The position numbers and the translations under genes were made by a program. A stretch of DNA of 56,291 nt, taken from assembly GCA_944320295.1 (NCBI GenBank), contig CALUGY010000095.1:1-56291 (forward strand), given 5' to 3'. The notes below the pieces were generated by a model. That model saw only the letters and a program-made list of their open reading frames with translations. It did not search any database and was not told the DNA's origin. Positions 15,754 to 24,962 of this stretch are shown piece after piece. The stretch comes from an uncultured Bacteroides sp. (GTDB lineage: Bacteria > Bacteroidota > Bacteroidia > Bacteroidales > Bacteroidaceae). Positions within the stretch are counted from its first letter, which is position 1. Each line of letters begins with the position of its first letter.

Positions 15754-17460
15754 TTATTTACAATGCTTCTTTATCAGCTCATCCACATTGGGATCACCCA
15801 ATTCCTTGGCCTTGGCAAAGCTGGCGCAGGCATCCTCATTCCGTTTCATCTGGACCTGTGCAAGCCCCATCAAACGATAGGCTTCCGAATACTCCGGATT
15901 AATCTCCAAGGCTTTATTCAAAACATCTATAGCTTCTTCATTGCGTCCCACCCGGATATTTACCACAGCCAATTCAGCATAGTAAAGTAATTCCTGGGGA
16001 TTCAATTCTATAGCTTTTGCCAAATCATCAAGCGCAATTTGGTATTGGCGTGCCGCCACGGCCGCCTGCTCACGATAATAATAGAACAAATCGTTGACAT
16101 TACCATTTACGGCATTGAAGTATGCATTGTAATCAAACATCGCATCGCGGGCATGACCAGCCTCCATCCGTATCCGTGCACGTTCAAAAATATAAGGAGC
16201 CGCACTTTCCGTATAAGGCTGAGGACAACGGGCCACACAGCTATCCATAATGGCAAGTACCTCATCCATCGGTGCCTGCATCAACTCTTTTGCACGTGCC
16301 GCGCTAAAGAACGTTGCAGGCGACGCAATGTCCGACTTGTTCACCTTATCATAGCTGGCAAAAGCTGCTGCATAATCTTGTTTGGCAAACAAAATGTCCC
16401 CTTCTGTTTGTACGTATACTGGCAATTCTTTTATAGCAATGGCAGAACGAATTTCCTCCAAAGCCTTGTCATAACTCCAATCCTTGTAGACAGGGTCTGG
16501 ATCGTCCAGCATGTAACTATATATAGTCTTGGCTCTGTTAAAATATACATCGTCTTTCTGTGACGCTACAGACAAAGCTTCATCCAAGTCTTCGGCAACT
16601 TTGTCCATGGAAGCCTCATCTTTCGATAAGAACAATTGCTGCGTGGCACGACGCAAATAGCCGTCAGGATTATTCGGGTAACATGCAATAAAATCATCCA
16701 ACAAGAGCATATATTCATCAGACGACAGCCCGCCAGATGCCATATATAAAAATACCAAAGCCTCTTCTTCCGTACCGGGCAAGGCTTTTTTGATTCCAAT
16801 ATCGTTCAACGCCATGTCGCTGAATGATAAAGCGGAAATGCTCTGCTTCATCGCGAAATTCACATCGATGGCATAACAGATTGTAGCGGTATCCTGCCCG
16901 GAAGACTTCTGTGCCATGCCGAATACCTGGCCGTCAGTCGTGGCCAATGGGCAACTTACCATTTTATCGGCCAAACGCATGTCCAATGTATAGTAACTAT
17001 ACCCACCTTCTATCTTGTCGGCCGCCTTTACCTTTCCTATGGCACACGAACGGTCCGAACGTGTGGAATAAGGCAAAAGATAGATATCCGCGCCAACAAC
17101 AGGAGGCACAACCGAGAGGGATAAAGCAGGCACCTTCTTTTCCGTAATACCGACACGGAACTTCACCACGTCATACATGTCATCGGCCCCCATGATAGAT
17201 TCTACCGGCATCTGCTTGCCTTCATAGTTTATAATCACCGCACGTTGTGCTCCTTTAAAAAGAGCATAATCTGATAAGGCAATTCCATCTTCAGACACGA
17301 AGAAGCCATTTCCGGTATTCAAAATTTTATCGTTTTTATCATAAGTCACAATGGAAAATACAGCATGCTTTGCTTTCTCCACCCATTTGGGATTTTGAGC
17401 CATCGTCCACTGTAATGATGTACAGAGGGCGAACAAGAGTAAAAGTATTCTTCTTCTCAT
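15754..17460 (-). CDS. TPR protein with degenerate trypsin-like domain
   Basis: 568 residues with a signal peptide (cut near residue 21). Residues about 27-205 follow the chymotrypsin/HtrA fold pattern (NTGNGFFVSEDGIALS), but the catalytic triad looks lost. The His position reads SDYALF where active members have xNxHV. The Ser loop reads MVSCPLATTDG instead of GNSGGPL. Only the Asp (YDVVKF, about 97) remains. From about 230 to the end tandem TPR-like helices follow, the last reading AIDVLNKALEINPEYSEAYR. It is probably a periplasmic scaffold. It lies 24 bases behind the rRNA methyltransferase gene and before RidA. The loss of catalysis is read from alignment by eye. Confidence 0.85.
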   Translation of the reverse strand: MRRRILLLLFALCTSLQWTMAQNPKWVEKAKHAVFSIVTYDKNDKILNTGNGFFVSEDGIALSDYALFKGAQRAVIINYEGKQMPVESIMGADDMYDVVKFRVGITEKKVPALSLSVVPPVVGADIYLLPYSTRSDRSCAIGKVKAADKIEGGYSYYTLDMRLADKMVSCPLATTDGQVFGMAQKSSGQDTATICYAIDVNFAMKQSISALSFSDMALNDIGIKKALPGTEEEALVFLYMASGGLSSDEYMLLLDDFIACYPNNPDGYLRRATQQLFLSKDEASMDKVAEDLDEALSVASQKDDVYFNRAKTIYSYMLDDPDPVYKDWSYDKALEEIRSAIAIKELPVYVQTEGDILFAKQDYAAAFASYDKVNKSDIASPATFFSAARAKELMQAPMDEVLAIMDSCVARCPQPYTESAAPYIFERARIRMEAGHARDAMFDYNAYFNAVNGNVNDLFYYYREQAAVAARQYQIALDDLAKAIELNPQELLYYAELAVVNIRVGRNEEAIDVLNKALEINPEYSEAYRLMGLAQVQMKRNEDACASFAKAKELGDPNVDELIKKHCK

Positions 17461-17484
17461 ATTCTTTATTATTATCTATATGCA

Positions 17485-18240
17485 TTATTTTTCGTCAACG
17501 CCTATTCGCCTTTGTTTCATCGCTTCATAAATCAAGATTCCAGCAGCCACCGATACATTGAGCGATTCGATTGTACCCCACATGGGAATCTTCACCCACT
17601 CATCGCACAAAGCTAGATTGTTATAAGACACCCCTCTATCTTCCGCCCCCATAACAAGGCACACGGGTCCGTCATAATTGCCTCGCACGTAACCATAATC
17701 GCCTTTTTCCGTGGCTGCAATTATATGGTAGCCACAATCTTTAAGGAACTGAAGCGTCGTAGTCAAGTTTTTCTCTCTACATACTGGTAATTTATGTAGT
17801 GCGCCGGCAGATGTCTTTATGGCATCAGCATTAACACTCGCACCACCTGTTGCCGGTATGATGACGGCATCCACCGCTGCACATTCACATGTACGGGCTA
17901 TTGCTCCAAAGTTACGGACATCCGTTATACCATCAAGCATCACAAAGAAAGGATTCTTGCCCTGCTCAAACAAGAAAGGGACAAGGTCTTCCGTTTTCTG
18001 ATAAGTAATTGCGGAAATAAAAGCCACAACGCCCTGATGATTCTTGCGCGTAATGCGGTTGATACGCTCCACCGGAACACGTTGAACTGGTATAGAAGTG
18101 CCTCTCAATGCAGCAAACAGTTCTTTCGACAAGTCACTCTGAATATCTTTTTTAACCAAGACTTTATCAATTTCCTTTCCTGCCTGAATGGCTTCAATCA
18201 CGGCACGGACGCCAAATATCAATTCATTCTTATCTGCCAT
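17485..18240 (-). CDS. rlmB: TrmH-family RNA 2'-O-methyltransferase (RlmB-like)
   Basis: 251 residues of the SPOUT family. The N-terminal substrate-binding domain begins LIFGVRAVIEAIQAGKEIDK. The catalytic knot has motif 1 DGITDVRNFGAIARTCE, motif 2 CLVMGAEDRGVS and motif 3 IPMWGTIESLNVSVAAGI. This fits RlmB, which methylates the ribose of G2251 in 23S rRNA, although other TrmH targets are possible. Part of the long minus-strand set between recN (37-base gap) and the TPR protein (24-base gap). Confidence 0.92.
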   Translation of the reverse strand: MADKNELIFGVRAVIEAIQAGKEIDKVLVKKDIQSDLSKELFAALRGTSIPVQRVPVERINRITRKNHQGVVAFISAITYQKTEDLVPFLFEQGKNPFFVMLDGITDVRNFGAIARTCECAAVDAVIIPATGGASVNADAIKTSAGALHKLPVCREKNLTTTLQFLKDCGYHIIAATEKGDYGYVRGNYDGPVCLVMGAEDRGVSYNNLALCDEWVKIPMWGTIESLNVSVAAGILIYEAMKQRRIGVDEK

Positions 18241-18277
18241 ACAATATTCTGTTAAGTTTCTACATCCAATATAGATA

Positions 18278-19936
18278 TCACACTCCCAACAATGCCTTTG
18301 CGTTGTTTAAGGCGGCTTCGGTCAATGTTGCCCCGCTCAACATGTGGGCAATCTCCTCCACTCTTTCATTGCCGCTTAAACGACATATATGACTATTGGT
18401 CTCATTATCATTGTCCTGCTTATACACCTTATAATGACAACGGCCACGGGCGGCAATCTGCGGTAAATGCGTAATACTGATGACTTGTCGGCCGTTATCG
18501 CCCATCTCCTGCATAATGTCGGCCATACGATCGGCAATTTCACCGGAAACACCCGTATCAATCTCATCGAAAATAATGGTAGGCAACTTCACAGCACCCG
18601 CAATCATGGCTTTCAATGAAAGCATCACACGGGCAATTTCGCCACCAGAAGCAACTGAAGCGATGCTTTGCAATATGCCATTTTTATTTGCCGTAAACAG
18701 GAAATTTACTGTCTCCTTTCCCTGAGGCCCAAGTTCTTTCCGCTCTCCTACTTCCACAACAAAACATGCGTTAGGCATGCCCAAAGGCAACAGCCGCACA
18801 GCCATTTGCCGCTCTACTTCGCGAGCGGCAGCAGAACGTATTCCGGTCAAGAGCGCAGCGCGTTCGGAAGCCACTCCGTACAGGTCGGAAACACGCTTCC
18901 GCAATGCCTCGATATCATCATCGGCAGAAGTAATGGCCGACAATTTGGCGGAATATTCTCCTTGCAAAGCCAAAAGGGCCTCTACGGAATCCACGTGATG
19001 CTTTTGCTGCAACGTATATATCGCATTTAGCCGTTCATTCACCTCTTCCAATCGTACGGGGTCAAATTCTATTGTTTCTCCTTCAGTAGAGATTTCCTGT
19101 GCAATGTCCTTCAGGTCAATATATGAACTTTCCAGCCTTACTGCTAATTCCGTGCAAGGAGGATATATATCCCGTAAATTATCTATCGCATTAAGGCATT
19201 CTTTTAAATTCGATATTAGGCCTCCATTTTCTGAATACATTAGCTTGTCTGCATGATACAAAGCAGCCTTGATTTCTTCTGCATGCCCCAATACGCTCGC
19301 TTCTTGCTCCAACTGTTCTTGCTCACCAGATGACAAATGCAGACTCTCCAATTGTTCCAACTGAAAACGTATGTAGTCTACGTCTGCTTTATCACGCTCT
19401 ACACGTACCATCAATTCATCCAACTCCTTCTGAGCACGTTTCCACTCATTATAAGCATCTTGATAAGCACACAGTACATCCCCATTACGCGCAAGCACAT
19501 CAAGTATGCCCAATTGAAAGTTTTCTTTATTCAACAACAAATTCTGATGCTGCGAATGCACATCTACCAATTGTTCTCCTAAAGCCTTCAACAAGGACAA
19601 AGACACCGGCATGTCATTAATAAATGCGCGGCTCTTACCAGAAGCATAAAGTTCGCGGCGCAATATACATTCATCCTCATAATCCAATTCATTCTCCACA
19701 AAAAAAGACTGCATATCATAAGAAGAAACATCAAAATGAGCTTCAATGATGCATTTCGAAGCACCGGTACGAATAGACTTTACATCGGCACGCTGGCCCA
19801 GCAATAAAATGATTGCTCCCAAAATGATAGACTTTCCTGCACCAGTTTCACCCGTTATTACCGAAAAACCATTCTCAAAAGTAATATCGAGTTTCTCTAT
19901 GAGCGCATAGTTTTGTATATAGAGCGAACACAACAT
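18278..19936 (-). CDS. recN: DNA repair protein RecN
   Basis: 552 residues, the usual RecN length. An SMC-like ATPase that organises broken DNA ends in recombinational repair. It shows Walker A GETGAGKSIILGAI (about 29-42), a long central coiled coil (about 150-370), the signature region SVASGGEIARVMLSLK, Walker B IIFDEIDTGVSGEIAD and SITHLPQIAARG. It lies nine bases after the DUF4835 gene in the set dnaN-exonuclease-coaBC-DUF4835-recN, so repair and replication genes travel together. Confidence 0.97.
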   Translation of the reverse strand: MLCSLYIQNYALIEKLDITFENGFSVITGETGAGKSIILGAIILLLGQRADVKSIRTGASKCIIEAHFDVSSYDMQSFFVENELDYEDECILRRELYASGKSRAFINDMPVSLSLLKALGEQLVDVHSQHQNLLLNKENFQLGILDVLARNGDVLCAYQDAYNEWKRAQKELDELMVRVERDKADVDYIRFQLEQLESLHLSSGEQEQLEQEASVLGHAEEIKAALYHADKLMYSENGGLISNLKECLNAIDNLRDIYPPCTELAVRLESSYIDLKDIAQEISTEGETIEFDPVRLEEVNERLNAIYTLQQKHHVDSVEALLALQGEYSAKLSAITSADDDIEALRKRVSDLYGVASERAALLTGIRSAAAREVERQMAVRLLPLGMPNACFVVEVGERKELGPQGKETVNFLFTANKNGILQSIASVASGGEIARVMLSLKAMIAGAVKLPTIIFDEIDTGVSGEIADRMADIMQEMGDNGRQVISITHLPQIAARGRCHYKVYKQDNDNETNSHICRLSGNERVEEIAHMLSGATLTEAALNNAKALLGV

Positions 19937-19945
19937 ATATTTTAC

Positions 19946-20848
19946 TTAATTTTTGATTTTCTCCCAATCACTCGTCAATGACGGATTCACAGCGGAAAGC
20001 AACTTGACAACCGACTCTTTCTCCTCAATAGTTGCCTGAGAATATAAATTAATCAATTCTTCTTTCTTTATCTCCGTAAATAGTCCTGGCCAGACAGACA
20101 AAGGTTTATTGGATTTGGCCTTTACCAAACATTCCAACTCATCCGTTATTTGAGCACGTATCCGGGACACACTTATTGTAAGTTCATCCAATCCAGAACG
20201 ATGATAAGCATACATTAATTGCCGCATAGGAGACATGCTTTCCTCCAGATAATCAAAAACCAAAGCATAGCGATTACTATTACTCTCAAATGGAGCCCAG
20301 CCTATCTCGCCCAACGTCTGAGCTGATACAACAATATCTCCTGCTCGTCGAATAAGTTCTGTACCCGACTGTAAGGCCATCGTATCCATGTCCAGTCCAA
20401 TAATTAGATAAACATAATAGGACACAATAGCAGTCAAGTTGTTATTTATCTCATTTTCTCTCAGTTCCAACTGGTCGAATTCTCTATAATTAAAAGATAC
20501 ATCTGTATCCTTAAAACTGAATACTACCGTCTGATAACTTGATTGCCACACAGGCCGAGTAGATTGCACAACAAGTTCACAAGTCCAACGACTATCCACT
20601 TCATTATACTCTTTTATTATGAAATTCATAGAGCAACGAATACGTTCATTGGATGCATATTGCGCCTGCGTCCAATGCCGTGTATTGATGAAGTCAGATA
20701 ATGATTTTTCCAACGTTTTAAAAACCTGTACATTAGTGCCCTGTATCTGAGAATGATTCACAGTAACTTGACAATCCAATTCTTGTGCAAGCATAACTCC
20801 CGCACAAATCATACCTCCAAACACCAAACACAGTTTTTTAACCCACAT
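19946..20848 (-). CDS. DUF4835 secreted protein (PorD-like)
   Basis: 300 residues with a signal peptide ending near MLAQE (about residue 21). The family pattern VNHSQIQGTNVQVFKTLEKS, then RIRCSMNFII and NNNLTAIVSYYVYLIIG, matches DUF4835, which some annotations call PorD in relation to the type IX secretion system of Flavobacteria; whether that role holds here is unknown. Its start overlaps the end of coaBC by 11 bases and it is followed after nine bases by recN, so it is translated with them. No catalytic motif seen. Confidence 0.88.
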   Translation of the reverse strand: MWVKKLCLVFGGMICAGVMLAQELDCQVTVNHSQIQGTNVQVFKTLEKSLSDFINTRHWTQAQYASNERIRCSMNFIIKEYNEVDSRWTCELVVQSTRPVWQSSYQTVVFSFKDTDVSFNYREFDQLELRENEINNNLTAIVSYYVYLIIGLDMDTMALQSGTELIRRAGDIVVSAQTLGEIGWAPFESNSNRYALVFDYLEESMSPMRQLMYAYHRSGLDELTISVSRIRAQITDELECLVKAKSNKPLSVWPGLFTEIKKEELINLYSQATIEEKESVVKLLSAVNPSLTSDWEKIKN

Positions 20849-22073
20849 TACATTTTAACATATTTACCAAATGGTCTATTATATCCATAGCGACTTCAGC
20901 CTTTGTTTTCAAGGGGAAATTAATCCGTTCTTTTTCATCTATGATACTGATTTTATTCGTATCACAACGAAAGCCAGCACCTTCATCATTTAAAGAGTTC
21001 AAAACAATAAAATCAAAATTCTTATGCTTCAGTTTTTCCTCAGCATGACGGTATTCATCATGGGTTTCAAGTGCAAAGCCAATTAAAAGTTTTTTTCCCT
21101 TATTACCACACAATTTTTTCATTTCCCCTAACGATGCCGCAATATCACGTGTAGGTTGCAAATGTAATACCATTTCGCCTGTAATTACCCGTTTTATTTT
21201 TTCATTAGCTACTTGTTTTGGAGTAAAATCAGCTACTGCCGCCGACAAAATGGCAACATCTACATCCCCGAACACCGAAGTAGCCACTTCATACATCTGC
21301 TCTGCCGATTCAACATCATAACGCTTCTTCATCGGGAAATGAGTACTTTGCTGTACAGGACCTGTTATCAAAATGACATCTGCACCACGGGAAGCACATT
21401 CGTCAGCCAAAGCGAATCCCATTTTACCGGAGGAATAATTACCAATAAAACGTACTGGATCTATTTTTTCATAAGTAGGACCTGTAGTAATCAAAACCTT
21501 TTTCCCTACCAATTCACCTTCTTTCCGTGCAAAATACTGTTCCAAGTACAAGATTATATTTTCCGGTTCCTCCATACGGCCTTTACCTATTAACTGGCTT
21601 GCTAGTTCCCCGACCCCAGGCTCTATAATATAATTACCGTAAGAGCGCAATGTATTCAAATTAGCTTGAGTAGAAGGATGAGCATACATATCCAAATCCA
21701 TGGCTGGAGCAATAAAAACTGGAGATTTGGCTGAAAGATAGGTAGTCACCAGCATGTTGTCTGCTATCCCATTTGCCATTTTCCCAATAGTCGATGCTGT
21801 AGCTGGTGCTACAAGCATCGCATCTGCCCACAAACCTAAATCGACATGGCTATTCCATGTACCATCACGTTGCAAAAAGAAATCAGAAATAACCGGTTTA
21901 TGCGTCAGCGCAGATAAAGTAATAGGGGTAATAAATTCTTTTCCAGCAGGAGTAATTACCACTTGCACCTCTGCTCCCCTCTTTATCAAGCCACGAATAA
22001 TATGACAGGACTTATAAGCAGCAATACTACCTGTAATTCCTAATACAATTTTTTTCCCTTTTAACACATTCAT
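20838..22073 (-). CDS. coaBC: Bifunctional phosphopantothenoylcysteine decarboxylase / phosphopantothenate-cysteine ligase
   Basis: 411 residues. The N-terminal flavoprotein domain (CoaC, about 1-185) begins LGITGSIAAYKSCHIIRGL, carries the His in NSHVDLG and reads PAMDLDMY where E. coli has PAMNxxMW, an Asn-to-Asp change that I recall as common in Bacteroidota. The C-terminal CoaB ligase (about 190-411) has TTGPTYEKIDPVRFIGNYSS, GKMGFALADE, SAAVADFTP and the conserved lysines of EKIKR. It catalyses two steps of coenzyme A synthesis, from 4'-phosphopantothenate to 4'-phosphopantetheine. Ten bases behind the exonuclease gene. Confidence 0.96.
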   Translation of the reverse strand: MNVLKGKKIVLGITGSIAAYKSCHIIRGLIKRGAEVQVVITPAGKEFITPITLSALTHKPVISDFFLQRDGTWNSHVDLGLWADAMLVAPATASTIGKMANGIADNMLVTTYLSAKSPVFIAPAMDLDMYAHPSTQANLNTLRSYGNYIIEPGVGELASQLIGKGRMEEPENIILYLEQYFARKEGELVGKKVLITTGPTYEKIDPVRFIGNYSSGKMGFALADECASRGADVILITGPVQQSTHFPMKKRYDVESAEQMYEVATSVFGDVDVAILSAAVADFTPKQVANEKIKRVITGEMVLHLQPTRDIAASLGEMKKLCGNKGKKLLIGFALETHDEYRHAEEKLKHKNFDFIVLNSLNDEGAGFRCDTNKISIIDEKERINFPLKTKAEVAMDIIDHLVNMLKCNVG

Positions 22074-22083
22074 TGTCCAAGTG

Positions 22084-22854
22084 TTATTTGTTTGTTAATT
22101 CGCGCAAACGTATTTTTGTCAGCATGGCTTTAGTATTCAATGTAAAATCACTACTTTGAATCCAACCATAATAGCCAGGATCTCGCTTCAAAACTTCAGC
22201 GACAGATAAACCTTTATATTTCCCAAAATTGAAAATCTCCACACCTTTGTCGTCATAGACCATACGTCCAGCAAAATCTACATTTTTATTAAAACTTGAA
22301 TAATCCGCCAAAAATGAAATATCATTCTGTAGGTCAGGATAACGATCTAGTTGAGCCATCAACACCTCATAAGTCGCACGTGTATCAGCTTCTGCAGAAT
22401 GAGCATCTTCCAAGTTTTTGCCACAATAAAATTTATAAGCGGCAGATAATGTACGTTGCTCCATTTTATGGAAAATCACTTGAACATCTACAAACTTACG
22501 ACGACTTAAATCAATATCAACTCCAGCACGAAGGAACTCTTCAGCTAGTACAGGAATATCAAAACGATTGGAATTAAAACCTGCAAGATCACACCCCGTA
22601 ATACTAGTGGCTATGCTGCGGGCCACATCCTTAAACGTTGGACAATTTTTCACATCTTCATCATAAATACCATGAACAGCAGATGCTTCTTCTGGAATAT
22701 GCATTTCCGGATTAATGCGCATCGTATTCGACTCTTCATTCCCATTAGGAAAAACTTTGAGATAACATATTTCTACTATACGATCCAAATTAATATTGGT
22801 TCCTGTAGTCTCCAAATCAAAAAAGACCAAAGGATTTTTCAAATTCAATTTCAT
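22084..22854 (-). CDS. DEDDh 3'-5' exonuclease (DnaQ/ExoX-like)
   Basis: 256 residues. The exonuclease domain shows all acidic motifs: FFDLETTGTN (Exo I), FNSNRFDIPVL (Exo II) and HSAEADTRATYEVL (Exo III, DEDDh type). The C-terminal stretch FNFGKYKGLSVAEVLKRDPG with YYGWIQSSDF is the short module found at the C-terminus of exodeoxyribonuclease X-like proteins. It follows dnaN, separated by a probable weak terminator, and precedes coaBC. It may be a proofreading or repair nuclease; it lacks the rest of DNA polymerase III epsilon. Confidence 0.92.
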   Translation of the reverse strand: MKLNLKNPLVFFDLETTGTNINLDRIVEICYLKVFPNGNEESNTMRINPEMHIPEEASAVHGIYDEDVKNCPTFKDVARSIATSITGCDLAGFNSNRFDIPVLAEEFLRAGVDIDLSRRKFVDVQVIFHKMEQRTLSAAYKFYCGKNLEDAHSAEADTRATYEVLMAQLDRYPDLQNDISFLADYSSFNKNVDFAGRMVYDDKGVEIFNFGKYKGLSVAEVLKRDPGYYGWIQSSDFTLNTKAMLTKIRLRELTNK

Positions 22855-22880
22855 TGTATTTACAAAGCTTACGTTAATAA

Positions 22881-22925
22881 GAAAGACACAGCCAACATTT
22901 CCTATATTTGTTCGCTATGTCTTTC
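22881..22925 (-). terminator. Possible terminator after dnaN
   Basis: A 12-bp stem on the minus strand (GAAAGACATAGC/GCTGTGTCTTTC, one G-U pair) with a loop of about 21 bases, followed by TTATT only. It lies between dnaN and the exonuclease gene and could cause partial termination. Confidence 0.45.
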
Positions 22926-22948
22926 CCCCCAAAAAATAAATTCAACGA

Positions 22949-24073
22949 TCAATCATTAAGCATCATAGGCATCAAAAGCATCAGAAGCTCTTCGTTTTCC
23001 TCTTGCTCCATTGGCGTGATAACTCCTGCACGCGAAGGATCAGCCAACTCTATAACCACTTCTTCAGACGAAATGTTACCCAATATGTCTATCAAAAAAG
23101 TAGAATTGAAACCTATACTCATCGTATTACCTGCATATTGACAAGCTAGAGTTTCTTCTGCTGATGTTGAGAAATCTATATCTTGTGCAGAAACCATAAT
23201 CAAATTTTTCTCCATATGCAGCTTGATAAGACTACTTGCTTGTGAAGAAAAAATTGATACACGTTTCAAAGCACCCATTAATTGTAAACGATCTACTGTA
23301 ACCTTATAAGGATTGTTTTGAGGAATTACCGAATTATAATTAGGATAACGACCTTCTATCAAACGGCACACCATATGATAGTTCTCCAAAACGAACATTG
23401 CATTGCGTTCATCGAAAGCAATCATCACATTCCCCTGTTCTCTTGCCAACAGATTCTTTAATAAAACAGCGGGTTTCTTTGGAAGAATAAAAGCTGCTCG
23501 TTCATCTCCTTTTGCTGCCAGAGTTTTACAACGAACAAGTTTATGCCCGTCTGAAGCAACCATCGTGATGTCTTCTGTTGTAATATCAAAATATACACCA
23601 TTCATCACGGGACGAAGTTCGTCATCCGCAGTAGCAAAAACTGCACGATTTATTCCATCAAGTAAGATTTGAGCGCTCATGTCTACATGAACCGCATTAT
23701 CCCCTAAAGTAATTGGAGTTGGAAATTCGTCAGCATTCTGTCCCATTAAATGGTATTTACCATTCTGATATTGTACCATAATCTCCAACGATGAGATATT
23801 TATATCAAAAGATAATGGCTGTTCTGGAATTTCTTTCAAAGCATCTAACAAAGTTTTTGCCACTATTGCAAAACGGCCATCTACATCACTCTCAATTACC
23901 TCAAGAGAAGTACGCATTGTCGTTTCGCTATCAGAAACGGTTACAGACAAAACTCCATCTTTCAATTCAAAAAGGAAACAATCCAAAATAGGCAACGCAT
24001 TTTTTGAGTTTATTACCCGGCTGATAGCCTGTAGATGGCTAGAAAGGACAGAACTCGAAACGATAAATTTCAT
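22949..24073 (-). CDS. dnaN: DNA polymerase III beta subunit (sliding clamp)
   Basis: 374 residues, the standard clamp length. It forms the ring that holds the replicative polymerase on DNA. The three-domain pattern is present: SSVLSSHLQAISRVINSKNA at the N-terminus, then FILPKKPAVLLKNLLAR, then the C-terminal domain ending LLMLLMPMMLND, close to the usual MPMR tail. Unlike in many bacteria it is not beside dnaA or recF; here it precedes exonuclease, coaBC and recN genes. A -7 motif stands at 24121. Confidence 0.97.
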   Translation of the reverse strand: MKFIVSSSVLSSHLQAISRVINSKNALPILDCFLFELKDGVLSVTVSDSETTMRTSLEVIESDVDGRFAIVAKTLLDALKEIPEQPLSFDINISSLEIMVQYQNGKYHLMGQNADEFPTPITLGDNAVHVDMSAQILLDGINRAVFATADDELRPVMNGVYFDITTEDITMVASDGHKLVRCKTLAAKGDERAAFILPKKPAVLLKNLLAREQGNVMIAFDERNAMFVLENYHMVCRLIEGRYPNYNSVIPQNNPYKVTVDRLQLMGALKRVSIFSSQASSLIKLHMEKNLIMVSAQDIDFSTSAEETLACQYAGNTMSIGFNSTFLIDILGNISSEEVVIELADPSRAGVITPMEQEENEELLMLLMPMMLND

Positions 24074-24120
24074 ATATCAACACATTTAATTTATATTATT
24101 CTTTAGCTTTTAATGATGGA

Positions 24121-24128
24121 CAAAGTTA
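24121..24128 (-). promoter_or_regulatory. Putative -7 promoter element for dnaN
   Basis: Reads TAACTTTG on the minus strand, exact TAnnTTTG match, 47 bases before the dnaN start. Confidence 0.5.
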
Positions 24129-24203
24129 GGAAAAGAATTTTCTAATCACAAAAAATATAAAGAAAAAACCGTTCTAACTTTATTCCATATTCACAAAAAA
24201 TCG

Positions 24204-24211
24204 TAACTTCG
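24204..24211 (+). promoter_or_regulatory. Putative -7 promoter element for the DUF3127 gene
   Basis: TAACTTCG differs by one base from TAnnTTTG and lies 27 bases before the ATG. Confidence 0.4.
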
Positions 24212-24238
24212 CCGCATTAACAAAAACAAAACTTAGAC

Positions 24239-24619
24239 ATGGAGTTTACTGGAAAAATTATCGCCATACTCAACCCGAAAGGTGGCGTATCAAGCAGAAC
24301 AGGAAATGAATGGAAAGTCCAAGAGTTTGTCATCGAAGACCATGGACAATATCCACGCAAGATGTGTTTTGAAGTTTTCGGTGCTGACAAAATAGCCCTG
24401 TTCAACATTCAAATGGGGGAAGAGCTTACAGTTTCTTTCGACATTGATGCCAGTCCTTGGCAAAATCGTTGGTTTAACCGCATACGTGCCTGGAAAGTAG
24501 AACGTGTAAATAACATGAATACCACATCTCAGACACCTCCGGCTCCCTCAATCACATCTGCACCAGTACCCGCCCCGGATTTTCTAGAAGGAGAAAACAA
24601 CGACGATTTACCTTTTTAA
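24239..24619 (+). CDS. DUF3127 OB-fold-like protein with SSB-type tail
   Basis: 126 residues. Residues about 1-92 match the Bacteroidota DUF3127 family (MEFTGKIIAILNPKGGVSSR, WKVQEFVIEDHGQYPRKMCF, NRWFNRIRAWKVERV), a compact beta-rich domain that looks like an OB fold. A proline-rich linker (about 95-112) follows, then the acidic end NNDDLPF, very like the DDDIPF tip by which SSB recruits partners. This suggests an accessory single-strand DNA or replication protein. It is divergent from dnaN and followed by a strong terminator. Function not experimentally known to me. Confidence 0.85.
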   Translation: MEFTGKIIAILNPKGGVSSRTGNEWKVQEFVIEDHGQYPRKMCFEVFGADKIALFNIQMGEELTVSFDIDASPWQNRWFNRIRAWKVERVNNMNTTSQTPPAPSITSAPVPAPDFLEGENNDDLPF

Positions 24620-24633
24620 CAAGACCAAGCAAT

Positions 24634-24680
24634 AGCGTAACAAATTTACAAGGAAAGTTTGTTACGCTTTGTTTTTATTT
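24634..24680 (+). terminator. Rho-independent terminator after the DUF3127 gene
   Basis: A perfect 11-bp stem (AGCGTAACAAA/TTTGTTACGCT, 24634-24644 with 24658-24668) followed by TTGTTTTTATTTT. Confidence 0.88.
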
Positions 24681-24962
24681 TGATTACCATAAGTCATTAC
24701 CTTGTTTATGCCCCACCGGCTCCCCACAGTAACATGTAAAGTCATTCGCAACTAATAAAGATATTTTATGACGGAGTATTATATCGCACCCCACGCACAG
24801 CATGCTTTTATAATTGAAGAATCTGGGCATGGTGAAACTGACTTCAGTCCTTTATAGGAAAAACTTCAACCTCATACGCTTAACATACTCGAATAATAAG
24901 CAATCGAGTATACACATCCCCCAATATACCTAACAGCCTAATGATATAAAACGGGCAATTCA
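24681..24962. other. AT-rich gap without a clear gene
   Basis: The stretch between the terminator and the metallo-hydrolase stop is AT-rich. The only open frame with an ATG is 24768-24857 (+), 29 codons starting MTEYYIAPHAQHAF and ending DFSPL, without a visible ribosome-binding site or promoter. It could be a remnant or a small peptide, but support is weak. No repeat or RNA gene was seen. Confidence 0.3.
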
